The notes below the pieces were generated by a model. That model had not been told where the DNA came from. It was given only the letters and a program-made list of their open reading frames with translations, and searched no databases. Below, in pieces: positions 17,951 to 26,618 of a stretch of DNA of 64,000 nucleotides (positions within the stretch are counted from its first letter, which is position 1; each line of letters begins with the position of its first letter). The stretch is from Spirosoma sordidisoli. GTDB lineage: Bacteria; Bacteroidota; Bacteroidia; Cytophagales; Spirosomataceae. Made by a program: the position numbers and the translations under genes. The stretch covers positions 558,001-622,000 of the forward strand of contig NZ_SBLB01000002.1 of the NCBI RefSeq assembly GCF_004138325.1, written 5' to 3'.

Positions 17951-18461
17951 TCGCCCAGTTCAATTTCTGCCCGAGTGCCATGCCGACACTGCGCTGATTC
18001 GTTTCCTTTTTCCTGACCCATTATTGAGCATTCACACACTGGGTTGCACTGAAGTGGCGAGAACCATGATGTCGCCCCGTGCTCAGCAGTATATGTTGGT
18101 TGGTATTGTTGACAACGATAAGAAGCTTGATATTCACTGCAAAGGATTTTTTAGAGACTTTGTTCTGACTGAAGAACGTGATCGGCTTTTAGTGAAAAGA
18201 TATGTTCAAGCCAACCAGCACATCATAGTTATCGATAAAGCAATCGAAAGCTTCCTGTTGTGGAATGCAGAAACGGTAGATATTGATGTGAGTCAGTACG
18301 GGTTTGAGAAGTCGGTCAAGCGGTTGGGTCTTCAACTTAAAACGCCAACGATAGAAACGGATGTTGGCTATCACCAGTTACTAACTGACATTTACAACCG
18401 CCAAGCTCCTGGCCTCATCACCCTCGAACGTATTTTGAATGACCTCACCGCTACGCACTAA
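17943..18461 (+). CDS. Small partner of the ATPase, Toprim-like pattern
   Basis: A 172-residue protein not recognised by name. The layout suggests a minimal Toprim fold: an acidic residue near the N-terminus (FLPECHADTALIRFL, Glu11), a hydrophobic strand ending in DxD (LVGIVDNDK, Asp57 and Asp59), and a later HIIVIDKAIESFLL segment with Glu102. These are the places of metal-binding acids in Toprim nucleases of OLD-type and PARIS-type systems, but the match is by eye only. It overlaps the ATPase gene by 8 bases and the following SDR start by 23 bases, so it is probably translationally coupled. AT-rich like its partner. It could equally be a non-catalytic regulator. Confidence 0.72.
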   Translation: MPDRPVQFLPECHADTALIRFLFPDPLLSIHTLGCTEVARTMMSPRAQQYMLVGIVDNDKKLDIHCKGFFRDFVLTEERDRLLVKRYVQANQHIIVIDKAIESFLLWNAETVDIDVSQYGFEKSVKRLGLQLKTPTIETDVGYHQLLTDIYNRQAPGLITLERILNDLTATH

Positions 18462-19455
18462 TTCGGTTTTTATCACGGGGGCTACCGGATTTATTGGCTC
18501 TCACATGGCCCGTCAGTACCTGCAGGCGGGGTATACGGTCTCGGCCCTGATCAGACCCGGAAAGGGATACGGTATGCTGGCCGACGTTGCCGATCAGATT
18601 ACCTGGGTCGAAGGGGATGTACTTGACATTCCGGCCCTGGAGACCGCAATTACTCCCGGTATAGACGTCATTCACGCGGCTGCAGTTGTGTCATTCATTC
18701 CGAAAGACCGACGCCTGATGGACCAGATCAATGTGGAGGGTACGGCTAATGTGGTCAATGTATGCCTGAAGGCAGGCGTGCGTAAGCTGGGCTATGTAAG
18801 CTCCGTAGCCGCCCTGGGCCGACCAACGGCGAAAGGAGCAAAACCGGGCGAGGCCGTAGTCGTTAACGAGACGCAGAAGTGGGAAGAGTCACCGAATAAT
18901 TCGGCATACGCCAAGTCGAAATACCGGGCCGAACTGGAAGTCTGGCGCGGGGTGGCAGAGGGACTAAACGCCGTCATGGTTTGTCCCAGTATCGTGCTGG
19001 GGGTCGGCGACTGGAGCCGGAGCAGCCTGCAACTGGTCAACTACGTCAATAACGAACGACCCTTTTACCCGGCGGGGCTTGTCAACTATGTTGATGTGCT
19101 GGACGTGGTCGAATCGCTGTTCTGGCTCATGCAGGCTGAGGTAACGGCCCAGCGCTATATCCTGAATGCAGGCACCATTCCGTACCGATCTTTGTTAGAA
19201 CAATTGGCAGGTTCATTGGGCAAACGGCCACCTACGCTACGAATAGCCCCTGTACTGACGCAATGGCTATGGCCGCTGGAAGCAGTTCGCGCGTGGGTTA
19301 CGGGCAAACCCCCGTTGATCACCCGCGAAACAGCCCGGTCGGCCAGTTCGTTATACCGGTACGAAGGTCAGAAAATAGAGCAGGTGGCTGGGTTTCAGTA
19401 CCGTCCGTTAAACCAGACGCTGCAACGCATTGCCCGCTCCATTTCAGGGGGCTGA
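18439..19455 (+). CDS. NAD-dependent epimerase/dehydratase (extended SDR)
   Basis: A 338-residue extended short-chain dehydrogenase. The Rossmann motif is TGATGFIGSH (13-22), the active site is Tyr157-xxx-Lys161 with Ser121 or Ser122 before it, and the C-terminal part is the variable substrate domain. It resembles dihydroflavonol-reductase-like and NAD(P)-dependent epimerases; the substrate is unknown. The ATG at 18439 overlaps the upstream partner gene by 23 bases. G+C rises back to chromosomal level within this gene, which marks the right edge of the AT-richer cassette. Confidence 0.9.
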   Translation: MTSPLRTNSVFITGATGFIGSHMARQYLQAGYTVSALIRPGKGYGMLADVADQITWVEGDVLDIPALETAITPGIDVIHAAAVVSFIPKDRRLMDQINVEGTANVVNVCLKAGVRKLGYVSSVAALGRPTAKGAKPGEAVVVNETQKWEESPNNSAYAKSKYRAELEVWRGVAEGLNAVMVCPSIVLGVGDWSRSSLQLVNYVNNERPFYPAGLVNYVDVLDVVESLFWLMQAEVTAQRYILNAGTIPYRSLLEQLAGSLGKRPPTLRIAPVLTQWLWPLEAVRAWVTGKPPLITRETARSASSLYRYEGQKIEQVAGFQYRPLNQTLQRIARSISGG

Positions 19456-19517
19456 ACAAGCCGAAAAGAGGCTTAATCGGGCAAGGGAAACGGTTCGTAA
19501 TTTTTTGAATCGCGGTG

Positions 19518-19547
19518 TTGCAGTTTCGTTTTTTTGGTTTAAATTTC
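19518..19547 (+). promoter_or_regulatory. Candidate promoter of the TPR gene
   Basis: TTG (19518-19520), 19 bases, then TAAATTTC (19540-19547), one mismatch from TAnnTTTG. Spacing fits the Bacteroidota primary sigma factor. It lies 67 bases before the start codon. Confidence 0.45.
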
Positions 19548-19614
19548 ACTGCCAAAGGATAAACCGCGCCAATGGCTGCGGCCCCTATCCGCCCCACAAT
19601 TTTAAGGCAATAGC

Positions 19615-21018
19615 ATGGAGCAAGAGTTCGAGGAACGAGAAGGTGACATAAAAGAATCAATCCGGCGTTTTGAGCAAATGCTGGATCAGCAACAGAGTCA
19701 GTTTTTCGATCTGGACGTCTATGAGCAAATGGTTGAACATTATCTCAACCAGGGCGATTTAGACAAGGCGTTTAAAGCCGCCGAAGCCGGTTTGGAAAAC
19801 TTTCCGTACGCGCTGGAACTAATGCTCGATAAAGCCCAGATTCTGGCCAACTACCAACGGTTCGATGAATCGCTGGAGTTACTGGAACGGGCTTCGTTGT
19901 TTAATCCGGGTGATCTCGACGTACCCTTTATGCAGGGATCCGTTCTGAACATGGCCGGTCGGTATGAAGAATCAATTTCAGTGCTGGAAGATCTGCTCGA
20001 CCGCGCTGATGAAAAAGAAGATATCTTATTTCAACTCGGTCAGAGTTATCAGAACTGGGGTAAATACGACGAAGCCATCACCCAGTATAAAAAGTCGATA
20101 GCGCTGAATATCAACAACGAAAACGCGCTATACGAACTGGCTTTCTGCCTCGACGTTACGGGCGAGCTGGAGAATAGTCTGGCCTATTATCAGCAGCTGA
20201 TCGATGCGGATCCGTACTCCTACAATGCCTGGTACAACATCGGGATAGCGTATAGCAAACTGGCCCGCTATCCGGAAGCGGCCGAAGCCTACGATTACGC
20301 GGTTATTATCAAGAGCGATTTTGCGTCGGCTCACTTTAACCTGGGTAATACGTACATGAACCTGAGCCTGTTCGAGAAGGCGGAGAGCTGTTACCGCGAA
20401 ACGCTCAAGTACGAAGAGCCCACCGCCGACACTTACTGTCATCTGGGGGCCAGCCTCGAAAAGCAGGACCGGTTGCCGGAAGCCATCAAAGAATACCGCG
20501 AGGCCCTCAAGCTGGACCCTATGTGGGATGAAGCCTGGTACGGAATTGGCGTGTGCCTGAGCGAAACCGGGAAATGGTACGAAGCGCTGCCGTTTTTGCA
20601 GAAGGCCGTTAAACTCAACGACAACAACGGAGAGTATCTGCTGGCCGTAGCCGAAACAGAGTATAAAATAGGCAACGTGCTGTCGAGCCTCGAAGCGTTC
20701 GAGAAAGCCGCCGAAGTTGACGCCGAAAACCCGGATGTGTACCTGACCTGGTCGCTGGTACCGTTCGATCAGGGCGATTTCCTGCGGGCTAACGAGATCA
20801 TACAGAATGGGATCGAAGACATGCCGCGCGAAGCCGACCTGTACTACCGGTCAGCCGTTTACCTGATTCATGCCGGTCATTACCGCGAAGCGCTGATCCA
20901 GCTTGAAGCCGCCTTGTCGCTCGATTACGATTCTCATGTTCAGCTGTTCGAGTTTTTTCCGGAGCTGGAGAAGCAGAAGGCGCTCTACAAGATCATTCAA
21001 CAGTACAAGCCCAGTTAA
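19615..21018 (+). CDS. Tetratricopeptide repeat protein
   Basis: A 467-residue protein made almost wholly of about eleven TPR units, from residue 30 to 440. Typical units include AWYNIGIAYSKLARYPEAAE, AHFNLGNTYMNLSLFEKAES and AWYGIGVCLSETGKWYEALP. There is no signal peptide, so it is likely a cytoplasmic scaffold. The first 30 residues are acidic (EQEFEEREGDIKES). Proteins of this length and pattern are kept in Cytophagales, but no partner or process is known. Monocistronic, with its own promoter candidate and a strong terminator. Confidence 0.9.
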   Translation: MEQEFEEREGDIKESIRRFEQMLDQQQSQFFDLDVYEQMVEHYLNQGDLDKAFKAAEAGLENFPYALELMLDKAQILANYQRFDESLELLERASLFNPGDLDVPFMQGSVLNMAGRYEESISVLEDLLDRADEKEDILFQLGQSYQNWGKYDEAITQYKKSIALNINNENALYELAFCLDVTGELENSLAYYQQLIDADPYSYNAWYNIGIAYSKLARYPEAAEAYDYAVIIKSDFASAHFNLGNTYMNLSLFEKAESCYRETLKYEEPTADTYCHLGASLEKQDRLPEAIKEYREALKLDPMWDEAWYGIGVCLSETGKWYEALPFLQKAVKLNDNNGEYLLAVAETEYKIGNVLSSLEAFEKAAEVDAENPDVYLTWSLVPFDQGDFLRANEIIQNGIEDMPREADLYYRSAVYLIHAGHYREALIQLEAALSLDYDSHVQLFEFFPELEKQKALYKIIQQYKPS

Positions 21019-21032
21019 ACCGGGTATTTCTG

Positions 21033-21072
21033 AAACAAACAAGCCGCTGACTGATCAGCGGCTTGTTTGTTT
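21033..21072. terminator. Bidirectional terminator, TPR / DUF2490
   Basis: A perfect 18-bp stem (21033-21050 with 21055-21072) and 4-base loop, with T-rich arms on both strands. Its last base is also the last base of the DUF2490 stop codon. Confidence 0.88.
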
Positions 21073-21917
21073 TATTCAGGTCCAACGGGTGATTTCGTTT
21101 TCGTTCGGCGTCGGTTTTCCAGATACAGGTACGCGTGCAGGGCGTGATTGAAGCGGAACGTCCGTCGTTGTTGAATGGGGTCTGTTTGCAGGGTGAACTG
21201 ATTCAGGTACCCGAGTTCGACCCGCAGATTGTCGCGCAGCCGCTTTCCCAAAGCCAGATAAATTCGGCTCTGGTCAAAGCGCCGGGCTGTCCTGGAAACG
21301 ACCACCATGGGTTCAGCGCTGGTTTGTATGTACCAGGTTTTATCATCTTTATTTTTCTGGAAAACGGGCTTAATCCACCGGATCATAGCCCGCAGCCGAA
21401 CGTTGAACCGATCGGCCAGCACATCATCAGACTCGCCATCCGACAAAAAAACGTATTCGCTGGTGAGCGTGTCGGTGCGGGAGGGCCAGCGCAGCTCGGA
21501 GCGAAACCGGTAAACCAGCTCACTCTTCGGAAGCGGTTTGGTGATGGTTAGTTGCGGAATGATTCGGACTTCCTGAAAAAAGGTGTAAGGCTGAAAGTCA
21601 TTCGGGCGGCTCCAGGTCCACCACAGACCGATAGGCGAGATCGAAAGACGGACAGGGTCGGTTAACTGGTAGTTGATCCAGGGGCGAAACACCTGCTGAA
21701 GGGGATACCGAAACACATTCAGGTCGCGCCCATTCTCGTCTCTCGATTGCCGCCGGTACTGGTGATCCATCTGAAAGCTCCACTTACCGGCGGTCTTGTA
21801 AACCAGATTCAGTTCAGACCAGAAAACCGGTCGGTGGCGCACCACATTCTGGTAAGTCTGCGCTATACCAGCCGTCCCGGACAAGCTTATGAGTACGCTA
21901 AAAAAAACAGTTCGCAT
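21072..21917 (-). CDS. DUF2490 outer-membrane-type protein
   Basis: A 281-residue protein with a Sec signal peptide (MRTVFFSVLISLSGTAGIAQ, likely cut after AQ). The mature part is rich in amphipathic strands with aromatic ends (FWSELNLVYKTAGKWSFQMD, RPWINYQLTDPVRLSISPIG), as expected for DUF2490, a family predicted to form a small outer-membrane beta barrel. Function is unknown. The last residues are basic and lack a type IX secretion tail. Convergent with the TPR gene. Confidence 0.85.
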   Translation of the reverse strand: MRTVFFSVLISLSGTAGIAQTYQNVVRHRPVFWSELNLVYKTAGKWSFQMDHQYRRQSRDENGRDLNVFRYPLQQVFRPWINYQLTDPVRLSISPIGLWWTWSRPNDFQPYTFFQEVRIIPQLTITKPLPKSELVYRFRSELRWPSRTDTLTSEYVFLSDGESDDVLADRFNVRLRAMIRWIKPVFQKNKDDKTWYIQTSAEPMVVVSRTARRFDQSRIYLALGKRLRDNLRVELGYLNQFTLQTDPIQQRRTFRFNHALHAYLYLENRRRTKTKSPVGPE

Positions 21918-22030
21918 GCAGGGTTATTCCTTATCAGGCCGCAAACTTAAGCAAAGTGCGTCAGGTGCGGCCCATCGAGTGACGGTTCTCTTCGTTAATG
22001 AGCTGACATGTAGTGATTTAAGGGGGTTGG

Positions 22031-22942
22031 TTATTTTTCTTTCTCCGGCTGGAGTACCGAGATGATCCGGTCTGCTTCGGCCTCGTGCTGGCTGGCGAGC
22101 TTCTGCTTGAGGTCGAACGTATGGCCGGCAAAAACAATCAGTATATCCTGTTGATCGAAGGCTTGCTTTACGGCTTTGATCGCTTCACTCAGGGCCGCCG
22201 GGGCGCTGGTCCTGGCGGGGTTGATCCAGAACCAGAGCATGAACTGGATGGTGTTATCACCAAAGTTCCGATAATGCAGATCGACCGGCCGCTCGGGTAG
22301 CACGAAAGGAAGTTGGCGGACGGCCTGTTGCGCCACCTGCTGCGCTTTGGCCAGATCGTCGAGGTACGACACGCCGGCGGTCAGCTCGATCCGGCGGAGG
22401 CCGATTCGGGAAAAGTTGGTAATTGGCTTCTGAAATACGTCTTTGCTTGGAATCTCTACGGTCTGTCCCTGGCCATTGTTAAGCACAATGGAGCGGAGTT
22501 TGACATCCAGTACCTCGCCGGTGAAGCCGTTGGTTTCGACGACGTCGCCTACCTGAATAGGCCGGGCCAGCGCAATCATGGTACCTGAAATAAAGTTGGT
22601 TGTCAGGTCTTGGAAGGCAAACCCCACGGCCAGCGCAATAACACCGGCCCCGGCCAGCAGAGACGTCAGTGCTTTGTCGAGGCCCAGCACCCCCAGGGCA
22701 ACGAATAACCCAATGGCCATGACGGCTACGCGCGCTACCGCTCCTGTCAGGTTGATTAACGACTGGTTGTTGCTGAACCGGTCAACACCTCTGGATACCC
22801 ACCGGCTGATCCAGCGCGACAGAAAGGTAAATACCAGCAGCAACAGAATAGCAACGGCTACTTTGGGAATGAATCGGATAGCCGCCCGGGTCCAGTTGGC
22901 CAGATCGGTATAAAGGATGTTATAGGTCTGCGAAAAGTCCAT
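22031..22942 (-). CDS. Small-conductance mechanosensitive channel (MscS family)
   Basis: About 303 residues. Three N-terminal helices: VAVAILLLLVFTFLSRWIS, VAVMAIGLFVALGVLGL and the pore-lining SLLAGAGVIALAVGFAFQDL. The last is the Gly/Ala-rich TM3 of MscS and is followed by NFISGTMIALARPIQVGD, the start of the beta domain. It should release solutes on osmotic downshock. I took the ATG at 22942 because the first 33 residues of the longest frame are basic and not family-like; an ATG at 22996 is also possible. Divergent from the cysteine desulfurase. Confidence 0.9.
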   Translation of the reverse strand: MDFSQTYNILYTDLANWTRAAIRFIPKVAVAILLLLVFTFLSRWISRWVSRGVDRFSNNQSLINLTGAVARVAVMAIGLFVALGVLGLDKALTSLLAGAGVIALAVGFAFQDLTTNFISGTMIALARPIQVGDVVETNGFTGEVLDVKLRSIVLNNGQGQTVEIPSKDVFQKPITNFSRIGLRRIELTAGVSYLDDLAKAQQVAQQAVRQLPFVLPERPVDLHYRNFGDNTIQFMLWFWINPARTSAPAALSEAIKAVKQAFDQQDILIVFAGHTFDLKQKLASQHEAEADRIISVLQPEKEK

Positions 22943-23014
22943 AGAAACGGGGTTGGTGGTCTTAGCAGAACGTCCGTCGCTTGTATAGTGTTTCATTGGT
23001 AGGCCTATACGCCG

Positions 23015-23022
23015 TACCTTTG
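23015..23022 (+). promoter_or_regulatory. Candidate -7 element for the cysteine desulfurase
   Basis: TACCTTTG matches TAnnTTTG and lies 34 bases before the ATG at 23057. A TTG at 22996-22998 gives a 16-base spacer, shorter than usual. Confidence 0.35.
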
Positions 23023-23056
23023 CCGCGGTACGTACTACCATCCGATCTGACTGACA

Positions 23057-24223
23057 ATGACAACTGTTGCCCCCGTTTATCTCGATAATGCCGCTACCAC
23101 CCGGCTCGATCCTGAAGTACTGGACGCCATGCTGCCGCTGATGACGGAGCAGTTTGGCAATCCATCATCCATTCATAGCCACGGTCGCCAGGTTCGTACG
23201 GCAATCGAGAAAGCCCGGAAGTCGGTGGCATCGCTGCTGAATACCTCACCGGCTGAGATTTTTTTTACCTCGGGTGGTACGGAGGCCGACAATACCGCTA
23301 TCCGCAGCAGTCTGGAAACGTTTGGCATCACGCACGCCATCACCTCGCCAGTTGAGCATCATGCCGTACTGCACACCCTCGAGCATCTGCAGAAGCAGGG
23401 ACTGGTTCGGCTGAGTCTGGTCAACGTCGACGATCGGGGGCATGTTGATCTGGAACACCTCGAAAAGCTGCTCCGCAGTTTTCCCCGCTCGTTTGTGTCG
23501 CTCATGCACGGTAATAATGAAATCGGTAACCTGCTCGATCTGGACCAGGTGGGCCGGTTGTGTCGGCAGTACGACGCCATCTTTCATTCGGACACGGTGC
23601 AGACCATGGGCCATTTTCGACATGATCTGCAAAGCCTGCCAGTCGATTTCATCGTAGGCGCAGGTCATAAATTTCACGGGCCCAAAGGGGTTGGATTTCT
23701 GTATGTGAACGCCGAGCGCGCAAAAATTCACCCGTTCATCTATGGCGGAGCCCAGGAGCGAAACATGAGGGGCGGTACAGAAAACGTATACGGTATTGTC
23801 GGGCTGGCCAAAGCACTGGAAATTGCGTACCGCGATATGGATGCGCACCGACAGCATATTACCGCGCTGAAACAACGGATGATTGAGCAACTGGCCGAAA
23901 AAATGCCTGACGTCCGCTTTAACGGTGATTCGGCTGCCATAGGTAGCAGTCTGTATACGGTGCTGAATGTAAGTCTGCCCGCTTCTGACATGAGCGATAT
24001 GCTGCTGTTCAACCTGGATATTGCTAAAATATCGGCGTCGGGCGGCTCGGCCTGTTCGAGTGGATCAAGCATCGGGTCACACGTGCTGGCGGCACTGCCA
24101 GGTCTTGACTCGGAGCGGGGCTATGTCAGATTCTCATTTGGTAAGTACAATACCGCAGCCGAGATCGACTACACGGTCGATACCCTGGTCGGGCTGTATC
24201 GGAAAGAGGCCCGGCTCGTTTAG
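23057..24223 (+). CDS. Cysteine desulfurase (NifS/IscS family)
   Basis: A 388-residue class V PLP enzyme. It takes sulfur from cysteine for Fe-S clusters or thio-modified tRNA. The N-terminal VYLDNAATTRLDP, the PLP lysine in GAGHKFHGPKG (Lys205) and the persulfide loop SGGSACSSGS with Cys333 are all visible. The 12-residue loop form is of the IscS/NifS (group I) type. No iscU or suf gene lies next to it, so a housekeeping sulfur-donor role is more likely than a dedicated cluster operon. Ends in a strong terminator. Confidence 0.94.
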   Translation: MTTVAPVYLDNAATTRLDPEVLDAMLPLMTEQFGNPSSIHSHGRQVRTAIEKARKSVASLLNTSPAEIFFTSGGTEADNTAIRSSLETFGITHAITSPVEHHAVLHTLEHLQKQGLVRLSLVNVDDRGHVDLEHLEKLLRSFPRSFVSLMHGNNEIGNLLDLDQVGRLCRQYDAIFHSDTVQTMGHFRHDLQSLPVDFIVGAGHKFHGPKGVGFLYVNAERAKIHPFIYGGAQERNMRGGTENVYGIVGLAKALEIAYRDMDAHRQHITALKQRMIEQLAEKMPDVRFNGDSAAIGSSLYTVLNVSLPASDMSDMLLFNLDIAKISASGGSACSSGSSIGSHVLAALPGLDSERGYVRFSFGKYNTAAEIDYTVDTLVGLYRKEARLV

Positions 24224-24240
24224 GAAGGACGGTAAGGGAT

Positions 24241-24286
24241 ATAAACAGCAGAGCCCGGAGCGCAAACTCCGGGCTCTGCTGTTTAT
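24241..24286. terminator. Bidirectional terminator, cysteine desulfurase / FMN reductase
   Basis: A perfect 20-bp stem (24241-24260 with 24267-24286) and a 6-base loop CGCAAA between two convergent genes. The outer arm is A/T-rich (ATAAAC / GTTTAT), giving a modest T-tract on each strand. Confidence 0.82.
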
Positions 24287-24305
24287 GAGATCTTGGGTGG
24301 CTGGC

Positions 24306-24908
24306 TTATTTGGTTTCGGCCAGTTGCTCGCTGCCAATCCACCGATGCGCTACATTCAGGGTGTAGTCGATAAAGGCGCGGGCGGTACGGTCGTATACTT
24401 CGTGGCCAATGAAACGGCCCGCTTCGTCGAGGTTCTTGTCCGTCTCGTGCGATTCGTAGAGTTTGGGCGAGATAATCGAATAGCTGTTGGTGAAGCTGAT
24501 GATCTTGTTCATGACCGTGGTCATGTCCAGCGCGGGTTGGCGGCCACCACGACCGTTCGAAATGCCGACCATGGCAAAGACCTTGTTTTCGAACAGGTGC
24601 TTGAAGGCGGGCCCTCCTAACTGGTGAATGGTATTGCTGGCCTGCGGGGGCGCGGTCCAGTTGTATTCAGGCATGGCAAAGATGACCAGGTCAGCGGCTG
24701 CCCAGCTGCTGATAAGCTCCTGCTGAAACGGCGTTAGGGTCTCCTGCTTTACGGAGCCCTGGCCTACATAAGGAATGTCATAGTGTTCAAACGTAACCAC
24801 CGATACGTCGTGCTGGCCGGTTTCGTTCAGTACGTTACGTACAAAATTTATGAAGCGTAGCGAATTGCCATTCTTACGCGATGAAGTAGAAATCAGGGCG
24901 ATATTCAT
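24306..24908 (-). CDS. NADPH-dependent FMN reductase
   Basis: About 200 residues with a flavodoxin-like fold. The phosphate loop STSSRKNGNSLR near the N-terminus and the flavin-contacting MPEYNWTAPPQ (in place of the common PEYN-S-P) are clear. It probably reduces FMN, quinones or azo compounds with NAD(P)H; the exact substrate is unknown. The start at 24908 (MNIALISTSSRKNGN) places the first strand at the N-terminus; 14 more in-frame residues upstream look unrelated. Convergent with the cysteine desulfurase. Confidence 0.9.
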   Translation of the reverse strand: MNIALISTSSRKNGNSLRFINFVRNVLNETGQHDVSVVTFEHYDIPYVGQGSVKQETLTPFQQELISSWAAADLVIFAMPEYNWTAPPQASNTIHQLGGPAFKHLFENKVFAMVGISNGRGGRQPALDMTTVMNKIISFTNSYSIISPKLYESHETDKNLDEAGRFIGHEVYDRTARAFIDYTLNVAHRWIGSEQLAETK

Positions 24909-25052
24909 AGAGTCGGTTGTGCAAATACAGGGGTGTAACGGTCGGTACAAGGCTTTAGTTTCCCGAAAAAAAGGGGGCTGTCAGGCAACGGTTATGGATT
25001 CATATTCCTCTTTGCATCATCCGTCGTTGGGAAACTACAATCAGCAGTTATC

Positions 25053-25334
25053 ATGTACAGCATCCTGGCCATCTGCCTTATCTCCCTACCGATTGGTACG
25101 ACCCCTGCTCCGACAATTGCCCGGCACGATTCCATTCCCGGGTCTGCGCAACCCGGTATGCCAATAGTCCGGCCCAGGAACGAGTTCTACCGGGATCCGC
25201 ATGACCCGAAACGGGTTACAAGAGCCACGCTGGATAACATGCCCGCCAGGCAACCCGATACGTCGGAAACCTATTTGATCCAGAAAAAGGTACCGGGCTA
25301 CAAGCCCCGATTACAACTGCCCCCTAAGCCCTGA
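25053..25334 (+). CDS. Small secreted hypothetical protein
   Basis: A 93-residue protein that I do not recognise. The N-terminus MYSILAICLISLPIGTTPAP looks like a short signal peptide. The mature part is Pro/Arg/Asp-rich (RPRNEFYRDPHDPKR, KKVPGYKPRLQLPPKP) and has no hydrophobic core, so it is probably extended. It ends one base before the stop codon of the convergent PLP enzyme gene, so the two transcripts overlap. The gene call is plausible from codon use and the signal, but could be wrong. Confidence 0.5.
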   Translation: MYSILAICLISLPIGTTPAPTIARHDSIPGSAQPGMPIVRPRNEFYRDPHDPKRVTRATLDNMPARQPDTSETYLIQKKVPGYKPRLQLPPKP

Positions 25335-25335
25335 A

Positions 25336-26463
25336 TCAGTGCAGCCGATCCAGCGCCTGGGCTAGGTCGGCAATGAGGTCTTCGGCATGTTCAAGCCCAA
25401 CCGACAGGCGAACCAGGTTCTGCGGGGTCTTCGTGGCCGGCCCTTCAACGCTGGCCCGGTGCTCGATCAGACTTTCTACCCCGCCCAGGCTGGTGGCACG
25501 GGTAATGAGTTTCAGCTGCCCGATAAACCGAATAGCATCGTCGGCGCCCCCGTGTACCTGTACGGACAGCATAGCGCCAGGGCCGTTCATCTGCTGATGG
25601 ATGAGGGCACGATCGGGATGATTGGCCAGGCCTGGGTAATGGACACGTTGTATGGCCGGGTGCCCATCCAGAAAATCAGCTACGGCCTGTGCGGTAGCCA
25701 TCTGCGCCCGCACGCGTACCCCCAGGGTCTTCAGCCCCCGGCTCACCAGCCAGCAATCAAAGGGCGACGGCACCGCGCCAGACAACCCCTGAATCTGACG
25801 AACGCGTTTAGTGAATTCATCGTCCCGCTTAAAAATCAGGGCGCCCCCCAGCACATCGGAATGGCCACTGAGGTACTTGGTGGTCGAGTGCATGACAATG
25901 TCGCAGTTCAGGTCGATGGGCCGCTGTAAAACAGGGGTAGCCCAGGTATTGTCGCATACAACCAGCGCCCCGGCTTCGTGGGCCAGGCGGCTAATGGTCA
26001 GCAGATCGGTGATGCTAAGCATGGGATTCGACGGCGTTTCGCACCAGACCACCCGCGTATTTTCGTGGAGGGAGGCCTGAACGGCATCGAAGTTGCTCAT
26101 ATCCACGCGGGTATAGGTCAGACCCCAGGGGTGAAATACCTCTTCGAGCAGCGCCGGGGTGCCGTAATACGCATCCGTACCGACAAGCACGTGATCGCCG
26201 GGGCGCAGCGCCTGGAAGAGCGCCATGGTAGCCGCCTGCCCCGAGCCAAATGCCAGGCTGGCAGCTCCCCCCTCCAGCGTAATAAGGGCTTTTTCGAGCG
26301 CTTCGCGCGTGGGGTTGTTGACCCGCGCGTAACCGTACGGGCCCGGAAGCTCGTTGGCTGCGTTGCGGGCAAAAGTCGTTGCCAGATGAATAGGCTGGAC
26401 CACGGCCCCGGTAATCGGGTCAGGCTGGTGAGTAGCCAATATGGCCATTGTATCGAATTGCAT
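25336..26463 (-). CDS. Cys/Met metabolism PLP enzyme (cystathionine gamma-synthase/lyase type)
   Basis: A 375-residue fold-type I PLP enzyme of the transsulfuration group. The PLP lysine is Lys196 in STTKYLSGHSDVLGG, and YGYARVNNPTREALE, GSGQAAT and CETPSNPML are the expected substrate and cofactor motifs. The family includes cystathionine gamma-synthase, cystathionine gamma- and beta-lyases and methionine gamma-lyase; sequence alone does not separate them. No metB-metL or cysK neighbours are present. The ATG at 26463 fits the usual N-terminus MQFDTMAILATHQPD. It ends 1 base after the small convergent gene. Confidence 0.92.
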   Translation of the reverse strand: MQFDTMAILATHQPDPITGAVVQPIHLATTFARNAANELPGPYGYARVNNPTREALEKALITLEGGAASLAFGSGQAATMALFQALRPGDHVLVGTDAYYGTPALLEEVFHPWGLTYTRVDMSNFDAVQASLHENTRVVWCETPSNPMLSITDLLTISRLAHEAGALVVCDNTWATPVLQRPIDLNCDIVMHSTTKYLSGHSDVLGGALIFKRDDEFTKRVRQIQGLSGAVPSPFDCWLVSRGLKTLGVRVRAQMATAQAVADFLDGHPAIQRVHYPGLANHPDRALIHQQMNGPGAMLSVQVHGGADDAIRFIGQLKLITRATSLGGVESLIEHRASVEGPATKTPQNLVRLSVGLEHAEDLIADLAQALDRLH

Positions 26464-26578
26464 AAACGTAGCTGGGAAGTCAATCCTGAATCCAGGATCG
26501 GGTTAATGAATTGTCAAATAGCAGTACCTACTTGATGAGAAAATGATCGGTTTGTAAAACTCAACGTAGTTAATTTTC

Positions 26579-26586
26579 TAAATTTG
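26579..26586 (+). promoter_or_regulatory. Candidate -7 element for the DUF1800/DUF1501 pair
   Basis: TAAATTTG matches TAnnTTTG exactly, 32 bases before the ATG at 26619. The nearest TTG (26552-26554) gives a 24-base spacer, a little long. Confidence 0.35.
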
Positions 26587-26618
26587 GTGGCTTCGCCCGC
26601 TCGAATCCGGCTTCTGAA

